NCBI GenBank assembly: GCA_020444475.1 | Contig: JAHLKV010000003.1 | Location: forward strand, 62,001 to 126,000 | Source of the DNA: a bacterium | GTDB taxonomy: Bacteria; Zixibacteria; MSB-5A5; GN15; FEB-12 | Length of the DNA stretch: 64,000 nt | Direction: 5' to 3' | Shown here: positions 29,124 through 36,039 of the stretch, piece after piece | Position numbering within the stretch: the first letter of the stretch is position 1 | How the letters are laid out: each line of letters begins with the position of its first letter | Translations under genes and position numbers: made by a program | The notes under the pieces: model-generated | Databases searched by the model: none | What the model was told of the DNA's origin: nothing | What the model saw: only the letters and a program-made list of their open reading frames with translations

Positions 29124-30242
29124 CTACTGAGCCGGTATCTCCTCGCCGATCTGCTTGTAGACAGCCGTGAGCAGATTTGTAATCAGCTCGTTGTCCTGAC
29201 ACGGCACGCCCTGCTCGTGTTCGATACGGTAGGTGCAGTACGGGTTGTTGCCGCGCTCGCCCGAGGCCGACACGGCCGTTGTCGCACACCCCGCCCGACA
29301 CATCGGCAGGTACTTGCATTCCTTGCAGAATCCGCCCGCGTCGTCCCGCTTGAACTGGCGGTTGTAAGCGAACGCATTGGGATCGTTCCAGATCTCCGTC
29401 AGCGACCGCTCCCGGATGTTTCCTTCGACAAACTGCTCCGGCATCGAGAGACAGCCCTTGATATCGCCGTTCGACTCGATTCCGACTCCGCGCGTACCGG
29501 CGAAACAACCCCAGTACGGATGACCTTCCATCAGTGCCGTTCCCTTGCAGCCGTAGTAACCGATGTTCTCACCGACATCGATATCCAGCCGCTTATCCTG
29601 CTTGAGCTCGAGAATCTTGTCGACAAACCTCGGATAGTTGTCGAGCGACATCACCAGGTTGCCGTGCTCCTTCATCCGACCGGTCGCGGTCGTCATCTGG
29701 ATTCGCCACTGCGGCACACCGTTGTCGACCAGGATGTCCCGAATGCTCTCCATCTCGTCGAGGTTGATATTCGAGATCTGACTGAGGGCACAGAACTTCC
29801 GCAGCGACGGATGCTTCGCCATGAGTCCAAACGCCTTGAGCACCCGGTCGTAGCTGTCATCGCGCTGGCGGATGAAGTTGTGGGTCTTCTGCACGCCGTC
29901 GAAACTGACCCCGACATTCTGCATGCCGACGTCGGCGAACGTATCGACGATCTCCGGCGTGACCGCGAATCCGTTAGTGATGATGTACGGCTTGGCGCCG
30001 TTGTCGCGGATGCGCTTGGCCAGAAGCGGCCAGTCCTGACGCATCAGCGGCTCACCCCCCGAGAGCGTGATATCCACCGCCCCCAGCGCGCACAGCTCGT
30101 CGACCAGCGCCAGCGCTTCATCGGTCGTCAACTCGTCGGGACGCTGTTTGCCGGCCGCCGTACCGCAGTGCAGGCACCGCATATTGCAGGCAAACGTGAT
30201 TTCCCAGACGACGGCTTGCGGATAGAATTTAAACTCACTCAT
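29124..30242 (-). CDS. Radical SAM/SPASM enzyme 2 of the peptide-modification locus
   Basis: 372 residues. Radical SAM cluster motif CNMRCLHC (residues 19-26), SAM-binding LSGGEPLM and FDGVQKTHN. C-terminal SPASM region: YYGCKG, GCFAGTRGVGIESNGDIKGC, then CKECKYLPMCRAGC and a last Cys (NPYCTYR), enough ligands for auxiliary Fe-S clusters. Resembles anaerobic peptide-modifying or heme/AdoMet SPASM enzymes that make carbon-centred links in RiPPs. ATG overlaps the TGA of the first radical SAM gene (ATGA), so the two are translationally coupled. Substrate inferred from location to be the small Cys peptides at 31.8-32.2 kb; an alternative role in cofactor biogenesis cannot be excluded. Confidence 0.85.
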   Translation of the reverse strand: MSEFKFYPQAVVWEITFACNMRCLHCGTAAGKQRPDELTTDEALALVDELCALGAVDITLSGGEPLMRQDWPLLAKRIRDNGAKPYIITNGFAVTPEIVDTFADVGMQNVGVSFDGVQKTHNFIRQRDDSYDRVLKAFGLMAKHPSLRKFCALSQISNINLDEMESIRDILVDNGVPQWRIQMTTATGRMKEHGNLVMSLDNYPRFVDKILELKQDKRLDIDVGENIGYYGCKGTALMEGHPYWGCFAGTRGVGIESNGDIKGCLSMPEQFVEGNIRERSLTEIWNDPNAFAYNRQFKRDDAGGFCKECKYLPMCRAGCATTAVSASGERGNNPYCTYRIEHEQGVPCQDNELITNLLTAVYKQIGEEIPAQ

Positions 30243-31585
30243 GACTTCTCCTCCACAGCGGCTGTCATCCGCTGCTGTCGCTCGAGTGCAATTATTTCAA
30301 GCATAGGTTCAAGATTATGTTTCCAGCTGTCGCACAACTGATCGGTCGGTACGCCGTCCTCTGCCCGACGCGCCGGGCAGCCGCCCATGCAGATCGGCAG
30401 GATCGAACAGCCCCGACATTCAGCATCCTCGAACGGATCAAATGCAAACAGCTTCTGAAATTCTTCGTGGTGATAATCGAGCGGCTCGCTGATCTTCCCG
30501 GTCGACTTCGCATGATCGCCGACATAGTTGAAACAGCGATACAGATACCCTTCATGGTCGACCAGGACCGAATTGATCTGCTGCGACATGCACACGGTCG
30601 CGGTCGGCGACGGTAATGATTCGATCAAAAAGCCGTTTTCGAGCAGGAGACGATAGAACTCCGCCTCGATAGCCGCAAAATCACGGTTCCCGTAGCACTG
30701 CTCCGCTATGTTCGCACAGGCGGTCGTCGATGATTCGATCTTGCCGAAATTGACCGCCACCCGCTTCTGCAACCCGGCCGCCGCCAGCTCATCGAGAAGC
30801 TGCTGTACCATGTCGCCGGTGAAGGTGCGATCAACATTGACTCGCACACTGATCGACATGAAGCCGCTGGCGTACGTAATATTCTCCAGAATCCTGCCGA
30901 AACTTTCCTTGCCGTTTTTCAGCGGTCGCTTGCGGTTGTGGACGTGCGACGGGCCGTCGAGTGTGATCTGAATTTGATTGACCCGCATATCGCGAAGCCG
31001 ATCGACCACATCGCGGGTGAGCAAATAGCCGTTGCTGATCATCGACGCATCGTAGGGGATCTCGTGCTTCTTCGCGATATCCATGAAATCTGCGGTAAGC
31101 GCTTCGATAATATCCATGGCCAGCAGCGGCTCTCCGCCGTACCAGCACACATCGAGACTGCGCAGCAGCGGAGCCTGTCCGTCGACAAAACCGACCACCG
31201 CCTGAGCCACCTCATGGCTCATCCGGCCGGCCTTGTTGCCTTCGAAACAATACTCGCACGCCATGTTGCACGCCATGGTCGGGGCAATGACGAGGCCGAG
31301 GTTCTGGGTGTCGAATCGGGCGCGACGGTGCATGAACTTGAAGGATCTGGTTTCGTCGCGGGCGCCCTCGTATACGAACCGGCCATAGACCAACTGCTGC
31401 ACCAGCTGCCGCTCGTCATCCGTCAGAACCGGCGCCTGTCCGTTCGACAGCTTCTCGGCCAGCCGCCGGAAGGCGGCGTAATTTTCTTCGGTCATGAGCG
31501 CCACCGCGCCGCTGCTCGCATTGTACGCAATGTGGTACGCATCGGGCCCGGACTGAAAGTGATTAAAGCGGGACAGCTTGTACAT
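30239..31585 (-). CDS. Radical SAM/SPASM peptide maturase 1
   Basis: 448 residues. An N-terminal region (1-100) with YHIAYNASSGAVALMTEENY looks like the recognition or leader-binding front seen in many peptide-maturing radical SAM enzymes (inference). Cluster motif CNMACEYC (about 104-111), then CWYGGEPLL and ITLDGPSHVHNRKRP. SPASM end: VCMSQQINSVLVDHEGYLYRC, CRGCSILPICMGGCPARR and final C in LCDSWKH. Start: MYKLSRFN at 31585 is family-like; an upstream ATG at 31609 has a badly placed SD. It is the first enzyme gene after the twin small peptide genes, and overlaps the second enzyme by 4 nt. Confidence 0.87.
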   Translation of the reverse strand: MYKLSRFNHFQSGPDAYHIAYNASSGAVALMTEENYAAFRRLAEKLSNGQAPVLTDDERQLVQQLVYGRFVYEGARDETRSFKFMHRRARFDTQNLGLVIAPTMACNMACEYCFEGNKAGRMSHEVAQAVVGFVDGQAPLLRSLDVCWYGGEPLLAMDIIEALTADFMDIAKKHEIPYDASMISNGYLLTRDVVDRLRDMRVNQIQITLDGPSHVHNRKRPLKNGKESFGRILENITYASGFMSISVRVNVDRTFTGDMVQQLLDELAAAGLQKRVAVNFGKIESSTTACANIAEQCYGNRDFAAIEAEFYRLLLENGFLIESLPSPTATVCMSQQINSVLVDHEGYLYRCFNYVGDHAKSTGKISEPLDYHHEEFQKLFAFDPFEDAECRGCSILPICMGGCPARRAEDGVPTDQLCDSWKHNLEPMLEIIALERQQRMTAAVEEKS

Positions 31586-31620
31586 GATTCTCAACCAATC
31601 AGCTTTCATCCTCTATCTAT

Positions 31621-31651
31621 GGTGTGGGAGAGGGAGTCCCCCTCCCACACC
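31621..31651 (-). terminator. Hairpin between precursor peptide genes and radical SAM genes
   Basis: GGTGTGGGAG (31621-31630) pairs with CTCCCACACC (31642-31651), extended by GGG/CCC around an AGT loop. No T tract: suited to partial termination or 3'-end protection of a peptide mRNA. Confidence 0.6.
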
Positions 31652-31852
31652 GTCAGTATCCGATCTGGTGTTGAAGGTACCCGAATCCGAAACATCCCTC
31701 CGCAAATCGATAATTTGCAGAGCACCGACAGCGCCCAGCTGCGCTTTCCCATTCGGTGCGGTTGCCCTTTTCTCATACAGTCTCAACCACGGATTCGAAC
31801 GCCCGCGCCACCGACCGGAGAACCGGTCCGCTAAGACCGGACTAACCGTCGA

Positions 31853-31969
31853 TTAAATCGGTACCGGCGGAACACCGTACAGCGGATAAACGACGCCTTT
31901 GCAGCGACGGCTGCAATAGAACGTGCAGACCTGGGTGGTCACATCCTTCGGATCGATCAAATAGATCAC
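31853..31969 (-). CDS. RiPP precursor peptide A (38 aa, three Cys)
   Basis: Too short for routine gene calling. GTG start, with a perfect AAAGGAGGTG Shine-Dalgarno 7-8 nt upstream. The peptide opens MIYLIDPKDVTTQV, then C15-x3-C19-x3-C23 (CTFYCSRRC), then KGVVYPLYGVPPVPI. It shares almost every position with precursor B. A conserved acidic/hydrophobic front and a Cys-, Tyr- and Pro-bearing rear fit a leader-core plan for a radical-SAM-modified peptide. It is followed by the hairpin at 31621-31651 and the two radical SAM genes. Product and links are unknown. Confidence 0.8.
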   Translation of the reverse strand: MIYLIDPKDVTTQVCTFYCSRRCKGVVYPLYGVPPVPI

Positions 31970-32030
31970 TCTTGTTTCACCTCCTTTCGAGCACTGTGGG
32001 TTGTTCTTTGCACTGCCTGTTCTGAAACAA

Positions 32031-32058
32031 CGCGGTGAATGCGATGTCGCTCACCGCG
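32031..32058 (-). promoter_or_regulatory. Intercistronic stem-loop between precursors B and A
   Basis: Outer stem CGCGGTGA/TCACCGCG (32031-32038 with 32051-32058) with an inner GCGA/TCGC pairing. Could be an mRNA processing or stabilising element. Confidence 0.5.
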
Positions 32059-32070
32059 AGAAGGAATCGA

Positions 32071-32178
32071 TTAGATCGGCACTCCATAGAGCGGATACAC
32101 GATTCCCTTGCACCTCTTACTGCAATAAATGGTGCACACCTGGCTGGTAACATCCTTCGGATCGATTAAGTAGATCAC
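32071..32178 (-). CDS. RiPP precursor peptide B (35 aa, three Cys)
   Basis: GTG start, AAAGGAGGTGA Shine-Dalgarno 7 nt upstream. Begins MIYLIDPKDVTSQV, then the same C15-x3-C19-x3-C23 block (CTIYCSKRC), then KGIVYPLYGVPI. Differences from precursor A are conservative (T/S, F/I, R/K, V/I) and mostly supported by synonymous third-position changes elsewhere, so both copies look under purifying selection. It is the first recognisable full gene downstream of the promoter at 32598-32626. Confidence 0.8.
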   Translation of the reverse strand: MIYLIDPKDVTSQVCTIYCSKRCKGIVYPLYGVPI

Positions 32179-32590
32179 CTGCTGTCACCTCCTTTCGAAT
32201 GGCATGGCAAAGGGTTGTGAATGTATCGATACACTTCACACGGTGGGACCGATGCGAAGCTACCAATGGGCAGTACCCTCAGTGTAATCGCTAAGCGGTA
32301 GTCAAAGGAATGGAATAGAGAACGCCGTCGCACCTCCAAGGCGGTTTAGGTTTTGAAGGTATGAATCATGCGAACTACGGCGAGCACGCCGGTCCGCGTG
32401 CGACCTCAAAATACCGGCGGCTCATACGGCCGCTCGTCCAAGGCTGTGTATGATAGTCTGGCTACCCCCAGTGGAGCCTACACCCTCACATCTCAGTTGT
32501 TTCGTCGCCCAGTTATGTGAATAGCCACGTATAAAAAAGAGACATCAAACCGAGAAAAAATACAAACATCGCATCCCAACTCTACGATGG
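32179..32590 (-). promoter_or_regulatory. Long leader of the peptide operon
   Basis: About 410 nt from the predicted start (around 32590) to precursor B. It contains an 18-codon hydrophobic open frame (32513-32569), a GCACGC/GCGTGC hairpin (32384-32401) and a possible decayed precursor (32291-32369). No known riboswitch recognised. A regulatory role is inference from length and structure. Confidence 0.45.
32291..32369 (-). pseudogene. Possible decayed third precursor peptide
   Basis: An ATG at 32369 opens MIHTFKT then stops; in the neighbouring frame the sequence ends RCDGVLYSIPLTTA and stop, echoing RCKGVVYPLYGVP of the intact precursors. The gap between the two parts is shorter than in the intact genes and no SD exists. 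Chance resemblance is quite possible. Confidence 0.25.
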
Positions 32591-32597
32591 TAGAAAC

Positions 32598-32626
32598 AGT
32601 ATAAAATTCGTAGACTTTCCTGTCAA
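32598..32626 (-). promoter_or_regulatory. Near-consensus sigma70-type promoter of the peptide operon
   Basis: Minus strand: TTGACA (32621-32626), exactly 17-nt spacer, TATACT (32598-32603), in an AT-rich island. Strongest promoter match in the window. Confidence 0.75.
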
Positions 32627-32718
32627 GTATTTTCTCTCGTCACACACCAACGGCGCAACGATTTCACGTGTGAATCTGCGAGATGGCAGAGCAAGTGGCT
32701 GTGCGACGAAGAGATGGA

Positions 32719-33192
32719 CTAGCGACCGCGACGGCGACCTTTTTTCGCGGCGGTCGTATCGGGAGGTGTCGTGACACTCGTAAGATTGGACAAACGAGAC
32801 CAGTTTCCTGCTTCATCGGCGGCCTTGATCGCAAAGTAGTACGTCGTATCCGACCACAACGGCAGCCACACCGAAACTGACTCCCGTGTGCCCGCCCGCG
32901 ACGGTTCAGGCAGACCAGACACCGGCGCGGTCAGTGACCATGAAGTGCGCAACGCGATCGAATCGAGGGAATAGCGGATGTCGTACCGCGATGCCGTCCC
33001 CGACTCACCGTCATCGCCGACCGCCGTCCAACCGAGCGTCACCGGATAACCCTGCTCCGGCGGCGGAATCTCCCCCTCGGTCGACCTGCCGTTATCATCA
33101 CCGCAGCCGATTACGCCGGGCATAATTGTCGTTGCGATCAAAGCCGCGATGGCGAGTAGATGACCGGCATGGCGAAGGCTGTTGGAATGCAT
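32719..33192 (-). CDS. Lipoprotein with fibronectin type III-like domain
   Basis: 157 residues. Signal ending in the lipobox VIGC (about residue 30), then a Pro-rich linker and one FN3-like domain (PVTLGWTAVGDDGESGTASRYDIRYS ... TTYYFAIKAADEAGNWSRLSN) and a basic end (KKGRRRGR). Probably anchored to a membrane facing the periplasm or surface. The ATG at 33192 is chosen to give a proper signal; upstream residues are a leader-frame extension. It is just upstream of the peptide operon promoter (about 90 bp), same strand, unlinked in function as far as seen. Confidence 0.7.
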   Translation of the reverse strand: MHSNSLRHAGHLLAIAALIATTIMPGVIGCGDDNGRSTEGEIPPPEQGYPVTLGWTAVGDDGESGTASRYDIRYSLDSIALRTSWSLTAPVSGLPEPSRAGTRESVSVWLPLWSDTTYYFAIKAADEAGNWSRLSNLTSVTTPPDTTAAKKGRRRGR

Positions 33193-33249
33193 ACCGGAGA
33201 GTAAGCGGACCGGACGTCCTCCTGTAAAGCTAAAAAACGAGTCGCAGTA

Positions 33250-33283
33250 AACAGAGAGGCCGCCCGCATGAATGCGAACGGCC
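33250..33283 (-). terminator. Putative terminator after the dockerin-repeat gene
   Basis: Imperfect stem GGCCG-CC-CGCAT / ATGCG-AA-CGGCC (33258-33269 with 33272-33283), followed on the minus strand by TCTCTGTTT. Confidence 0.5.
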
Positions 33284-33321
33284 CCTTTATGGGATGGCGT
33301 TGACAAGTCAACGGTGCTTTG

Positions 33322-33963
33322 TTAACAACCGGGCAGACACGCCGCCGGAGCCGGCCCGCCGAGAAAGAGGTAATTCACCAGATAGATCAAATCGGAGAGA
33401 TCAACCGAACAGCCGATGTCGCCGTTGGTGTTTGCCTCTCCCACACACGGCGGAGCCGGCCCGCCGAGAAAGAGATAATTCACCAGATAGATCAAATCGG
33501 AGAGATCAACCGCTTCTCCGGCATCGCCGTTGACGTTGCCGGTCGATCCGATACAGCAGCCGGACGTCCCGGACGAAAAGTCCTGCCAGAAACCCTGATT
33601 AACGGTGTAGCTGGACGAACCGGCCATACCAACCGCCGGCTGCCCGACCGTACCCGACAACGAGAAACTCGTCGAGCTTGCCGATCCCCCGCCAACACCG
33701 ATCACCCACCAGTCGATCTGCTCACCCGCCATTGGCGCTTCAGCCTGCTGAGAGGCAGGTGCCGTTGGACTCACGGCCGTGCTCTCAACCGAAGTGTCGA
33801 TCTTCGCCTCGGCCGGAAGTGGGCTCCGACGATCATCGTGTGGCTTCGCACGCTTCGCCTCGGAGGAAACTCTCTCATCGAGAGTTCGATCCTTCGCGGC
33901 AAGACTTGTGACAACAGTCACCGCCAGCACTGCGGTGGCGATTAGTCGTATTGTTCGCTTCAT
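33322..33963 (-). CDS. Secreted protein with C-terminal pair of dockerin-like repeats
   Basis: 213 residues. Signal peptide (MKRTIRLIATAVLAVTVVTSLA), a low-complexity charged/Pro-Ala linker, a short GGGSASSTSFSLSGTVGQPAVG segment ending in NQGFW, then two dockerin-like repeats (NVNGDAGEAVDLSDLIYLVN and NTNGDIGCSVDLSDLIYLVN), each followed by YLFLGGPAP. The two repeats are encoded by almost identical DNA, suggesting a recent duplication. The repeats resemble Ca-binding dockerins; no cohesin partner is recognised nearby. ATG at 33963. Confidence 0.75.
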   Translation of the reverse strand: MKRTIRLIATAVLAVTVVTSLAAKDRTLDERVSSEAKRAKPHDDRRSPLPAEAKIDTSVESTAVSPTAPASQQAEAPMAGEQIDWWVIGVGGGSASSTSFSLSGTVGQPAVGMAGSSSYTVNQGFWQDFSSGTSGCCIGSTGNVNGDAGEAVDLSDLIYLVNYLFLGGPAPPCVGEANTNGDIGCSVDLSDLIYLVNYLFLGGPAPAACLPGC

Positions 33964-34003
33964 AATGTCCTGTGCCCCTACTGTGTTCTTCCTGCGGCCG
34001 TCA

Positions 34004-35530
34004 TCAGCGACGCTCCAGGTTGTCCAGACGGTTCTCAAGATTAGAGATCCGATCCTCATACAACTCCTGCTGCCGTGCCAGTTCGGCCCGCAGTTTCGCC
34101 TCGTGTTCCGCCACGCTAATGGTCTTGATCAAAGAGCGGGGCGCCGATTGTCCCTCGGGATCGTCCGGTGCGTCATACCCGGCAACCGCGGGGCGCTTCG
34201 TGAAATCGATATCCCCGTAATTGGTCGGGAAGTACATCGCGGTGGTGTGAACGCGACTGAAGCTGACGTAAGATGTCGCGGCCCCCGACGACAGATCGCA
34301 GGCAACGATGTACTTGCTGGTTGAGTACGCCGTCACCGTGTCCACCATAGTAAGTGAGAACCCATCGTAGTAGAGTCCCGTAGGCAGTGAGGACACGATG
34401 CTCGTGAACAGGAAATTGTCAAAGTCGAGCAGGCCATCGCCCGATACCCAAACACGACCGTTGGTTGTCGTACCATTGACGTGACCAACATTGAGATATC
34501 CGGTCACCGTGATAAGAACGTAGCCGTTGGCCGGCGCGGTGATTTCGACCGAGTCAATCCGTACATCGGTCCCGGAGTTGGCAACTACCGCACCGTACTC
34601 GAAGCTGTGGGCCAGACCGGGTTCATCGAGGATTTCCAATGAAGAGACGGAGCTGTCGGGAAGGCGCACCTTGGAGTTGTTCTGCAGCCCAGTCAGCATA
34701 TCGAAGACCAGCTTGGTACTGCCCGTCTGATCGTGCATGATAATCCGGGAACCATCGCCACCGATTAAATCAAGACCCTGCGTGTACGGACCGTCCTCGA
34801 TCGTCGCGAACAACTGCATCCGCGATCCAAAAGAGTTCGACGCTTCAATCCGCACGCGCTCGTCGGTGGCCGGCGCCTTGAAGAGCTTGAACCAACCGTT
34901 GAAAAGACCGTCGTAGCCGAGATGCACGGTGCGATCACCACTGTCATCGAAGAGATTGATCTCATTCGCCGACGGGTCTATCTCGACCACCGTTTCCGCT
35001 CCGTCTTCCCACAGTGACCGGGCGTTGTCGTGGACGAGATCCCCGGTTATATTGTCCCCCGACGCCAGCACGTATTGCGGGTGATCATCGTCAGCCAACC
35101 CCGACAACGCTCCGTGATCGTTCACTGCGTTGCCGGCAGACAGCGCGTAGGGCACCGCCCGGAGTCGGGTCCTCGGCGCCAGCTCCGGACCGGCCCCAAC
35201 CGTGATACCGAGCCAGAGTGTCGTGTCATTAAACAACCCGACAGGCAGGTCGGGCATTGGTGACTCGCCCAGGACGGTCGAAAAGAGCCCGCCAACGGTG
35301 GTCACCGAAACCGTACCACTGTTCCACAGGATGTCCACGGGCGCTGTTGACGTCGGAGAATTCCAGATGATGAAAAGAACAGTATTGCTGCCGTCCGGGA
35401 CAGGATCCCCTCCTGAGTCGGTAAGTCTCCCCTGGAACGAAAACGAGTTTGGTGCCTCGGCAAGCGCCGTGAGTACCAGCAGCGACACGCCGATCATTAC
35501 CGCCAGCAACAGCTTTGCTACTGCTTTCAT
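34004..35530 (-). CDS. Secreted protein with tail-fibre-like repeat and C-terminal coiled coil
   Basis: 508 residues. Signal peptide (MKAVAKLLLAVMIGVSLLVLTALAEA), an N-terminal domain beginning NSFSFQGRLTDSGGDPV and closing LRAVPYALSAGNA (a module I know from many FCB-type secreted proteins), a HGALSGLADDDHPQYV motif shared with phage tail fibres, a beta-rich middle and a heptad-patterned C-terminus (ELARQQELYEDRISNLENRLDNLERR) typical of trimerisation. ATG at 35530. Probably an extracellular trimeric fibre; binding partner unknown. It is upstream of the dockerin protein by 40 bp. Confidence 0.65.
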   Translation of the reverse strand: MKAVAKLLLAVMIGVSLLVLTALAEAPNSFSFQGRLTDSGGDPVPDGSNTVLFIIWNSPTSTAPVDILWNSGTVSVTTVGGLFSTVLGESPMPDLPVGLFNDTTLWLGITVGAGPELAPRTRLRAVPYALSAGNAVNDHGALSGLADDDHPQYVLASGDNITGDLVHDNARSLWEDGAETVVEIDPSANEINLFDDSGDRTVHLGYDGLFNGWFKLFKAPATDERVRIEASNSFGSRMQLFATIEDGPYTQGLDLIGGDGSRIIMHDQTGSTKLVFDMLTGLQNNSKVRLPDSSVSSLEILDEPGLAHSFEYGAVVANSGTDVRIDSVEITAPANGYVLITVTGYLNVGHVNGTTTNGRVWVSGDGLLDFDNFLFTSIVSSLPTGLYYDGFSLTMVDTVTAYSTSKYIVACDLSSGAATSYVSFSRVHTTAMYFPTNYGDIDFTKRPAVAGYDAPDDPEGQSAPRSLIKTISVAEHEAKLRAELARQQELYEDRISNLENRLDNLERR

Positions 35531-35773
35531 GTGTGCCCCTTGTCGTAATGCGTAAGTGTATCGTCGGTGGCGGGTGCCCTTGAGATGTGATTCGAAGCGG
35601 AGTTGAGTAATGGCACGTAAACAGGAAAGAGACACGCGCCCCGTGTGTGCGTTACAGCCGGCGACACCATTCGTCGGCTATGTCGAATCTATTATAGCAC
35701 ACGCCGGAAGGACTGGCAAGGTGAGAATAGGTGATCGCCAGGATGTGTCACTTCCGTGAGATAATCGCAGAGG

Positions 35774-35890
35774 TCAGGAGGCCGCCCTTGAGAGCACCGA
35801 CGGCCCGTCGAGATAGAGGTAACTGACAGCGTATATCGGATCCGACAGGCAGACCGCGTCCCCGGCATCGGCGATGTCCGCAACAGCATG
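35774..35890 (-). pseudogene. Decayed dockerin-repeat remnant
   Basis: Minus-strand frame reads DIADAGDAVCLSDPIYAVSY then LYLDGPSVL and a stop, clearly resembling DVNGDAGEAVDLSDLIYLVN-type repeats but with calcium-ligand Asn/Asp positions and the LGGPAP tail altered. No start codon, signal peptide or upstream domain remains. It is probably the tail of a lost secreted protein gene. Confidence 0.5.
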
Positions 35891-35980
35891 GAACACAACC
35901 GGTCGATCGTAACCACGGTCGTCGGCACGCTTGCGCAGGGGAAGTCGTATCTACCTGATCCATGTCTTACCGTCCCCCAC

Positions 35981-36010
35981 GAAAAGAGCCGGCCCTTCTG
36001 AGCCGGCTCT
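35981..36010 (-). terminator. Terminator of the methylmalonyl-CoA decarboxylase operon
   Basis: 9-bp stem AGAGCCGGC/GCCGGCTCT (35985-35993 with 36002-36010), then TTTTC on the minus strand. Confidence 0.85.
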
Positions 36011-36039
36011 GGTCGATCGACAATAGTATCGCGCACAAT

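Noticed and set aside
31753..31830. tRNA-like stretch with TTCGAATCC T-loop motif and hairpins between precursor A and the radical SAM gene
   Set aside because: The T stem does not pair and there is no acceptor or D arm; treated as structured intergenic RNA at most.
24511..31834. Long plus-strand open frames opposite the porin, dockerin protein, ABC exporter and radical SAM genes
   Set aside because: Shadows; the minus-strand frames hold complete catalytic motifs.
35692..36036. 114-codon minus-strand frame after the decarboxylase operon
   Set aside because: It overlaps the terminator and the dockerin remnant in another frame; no support for coding.
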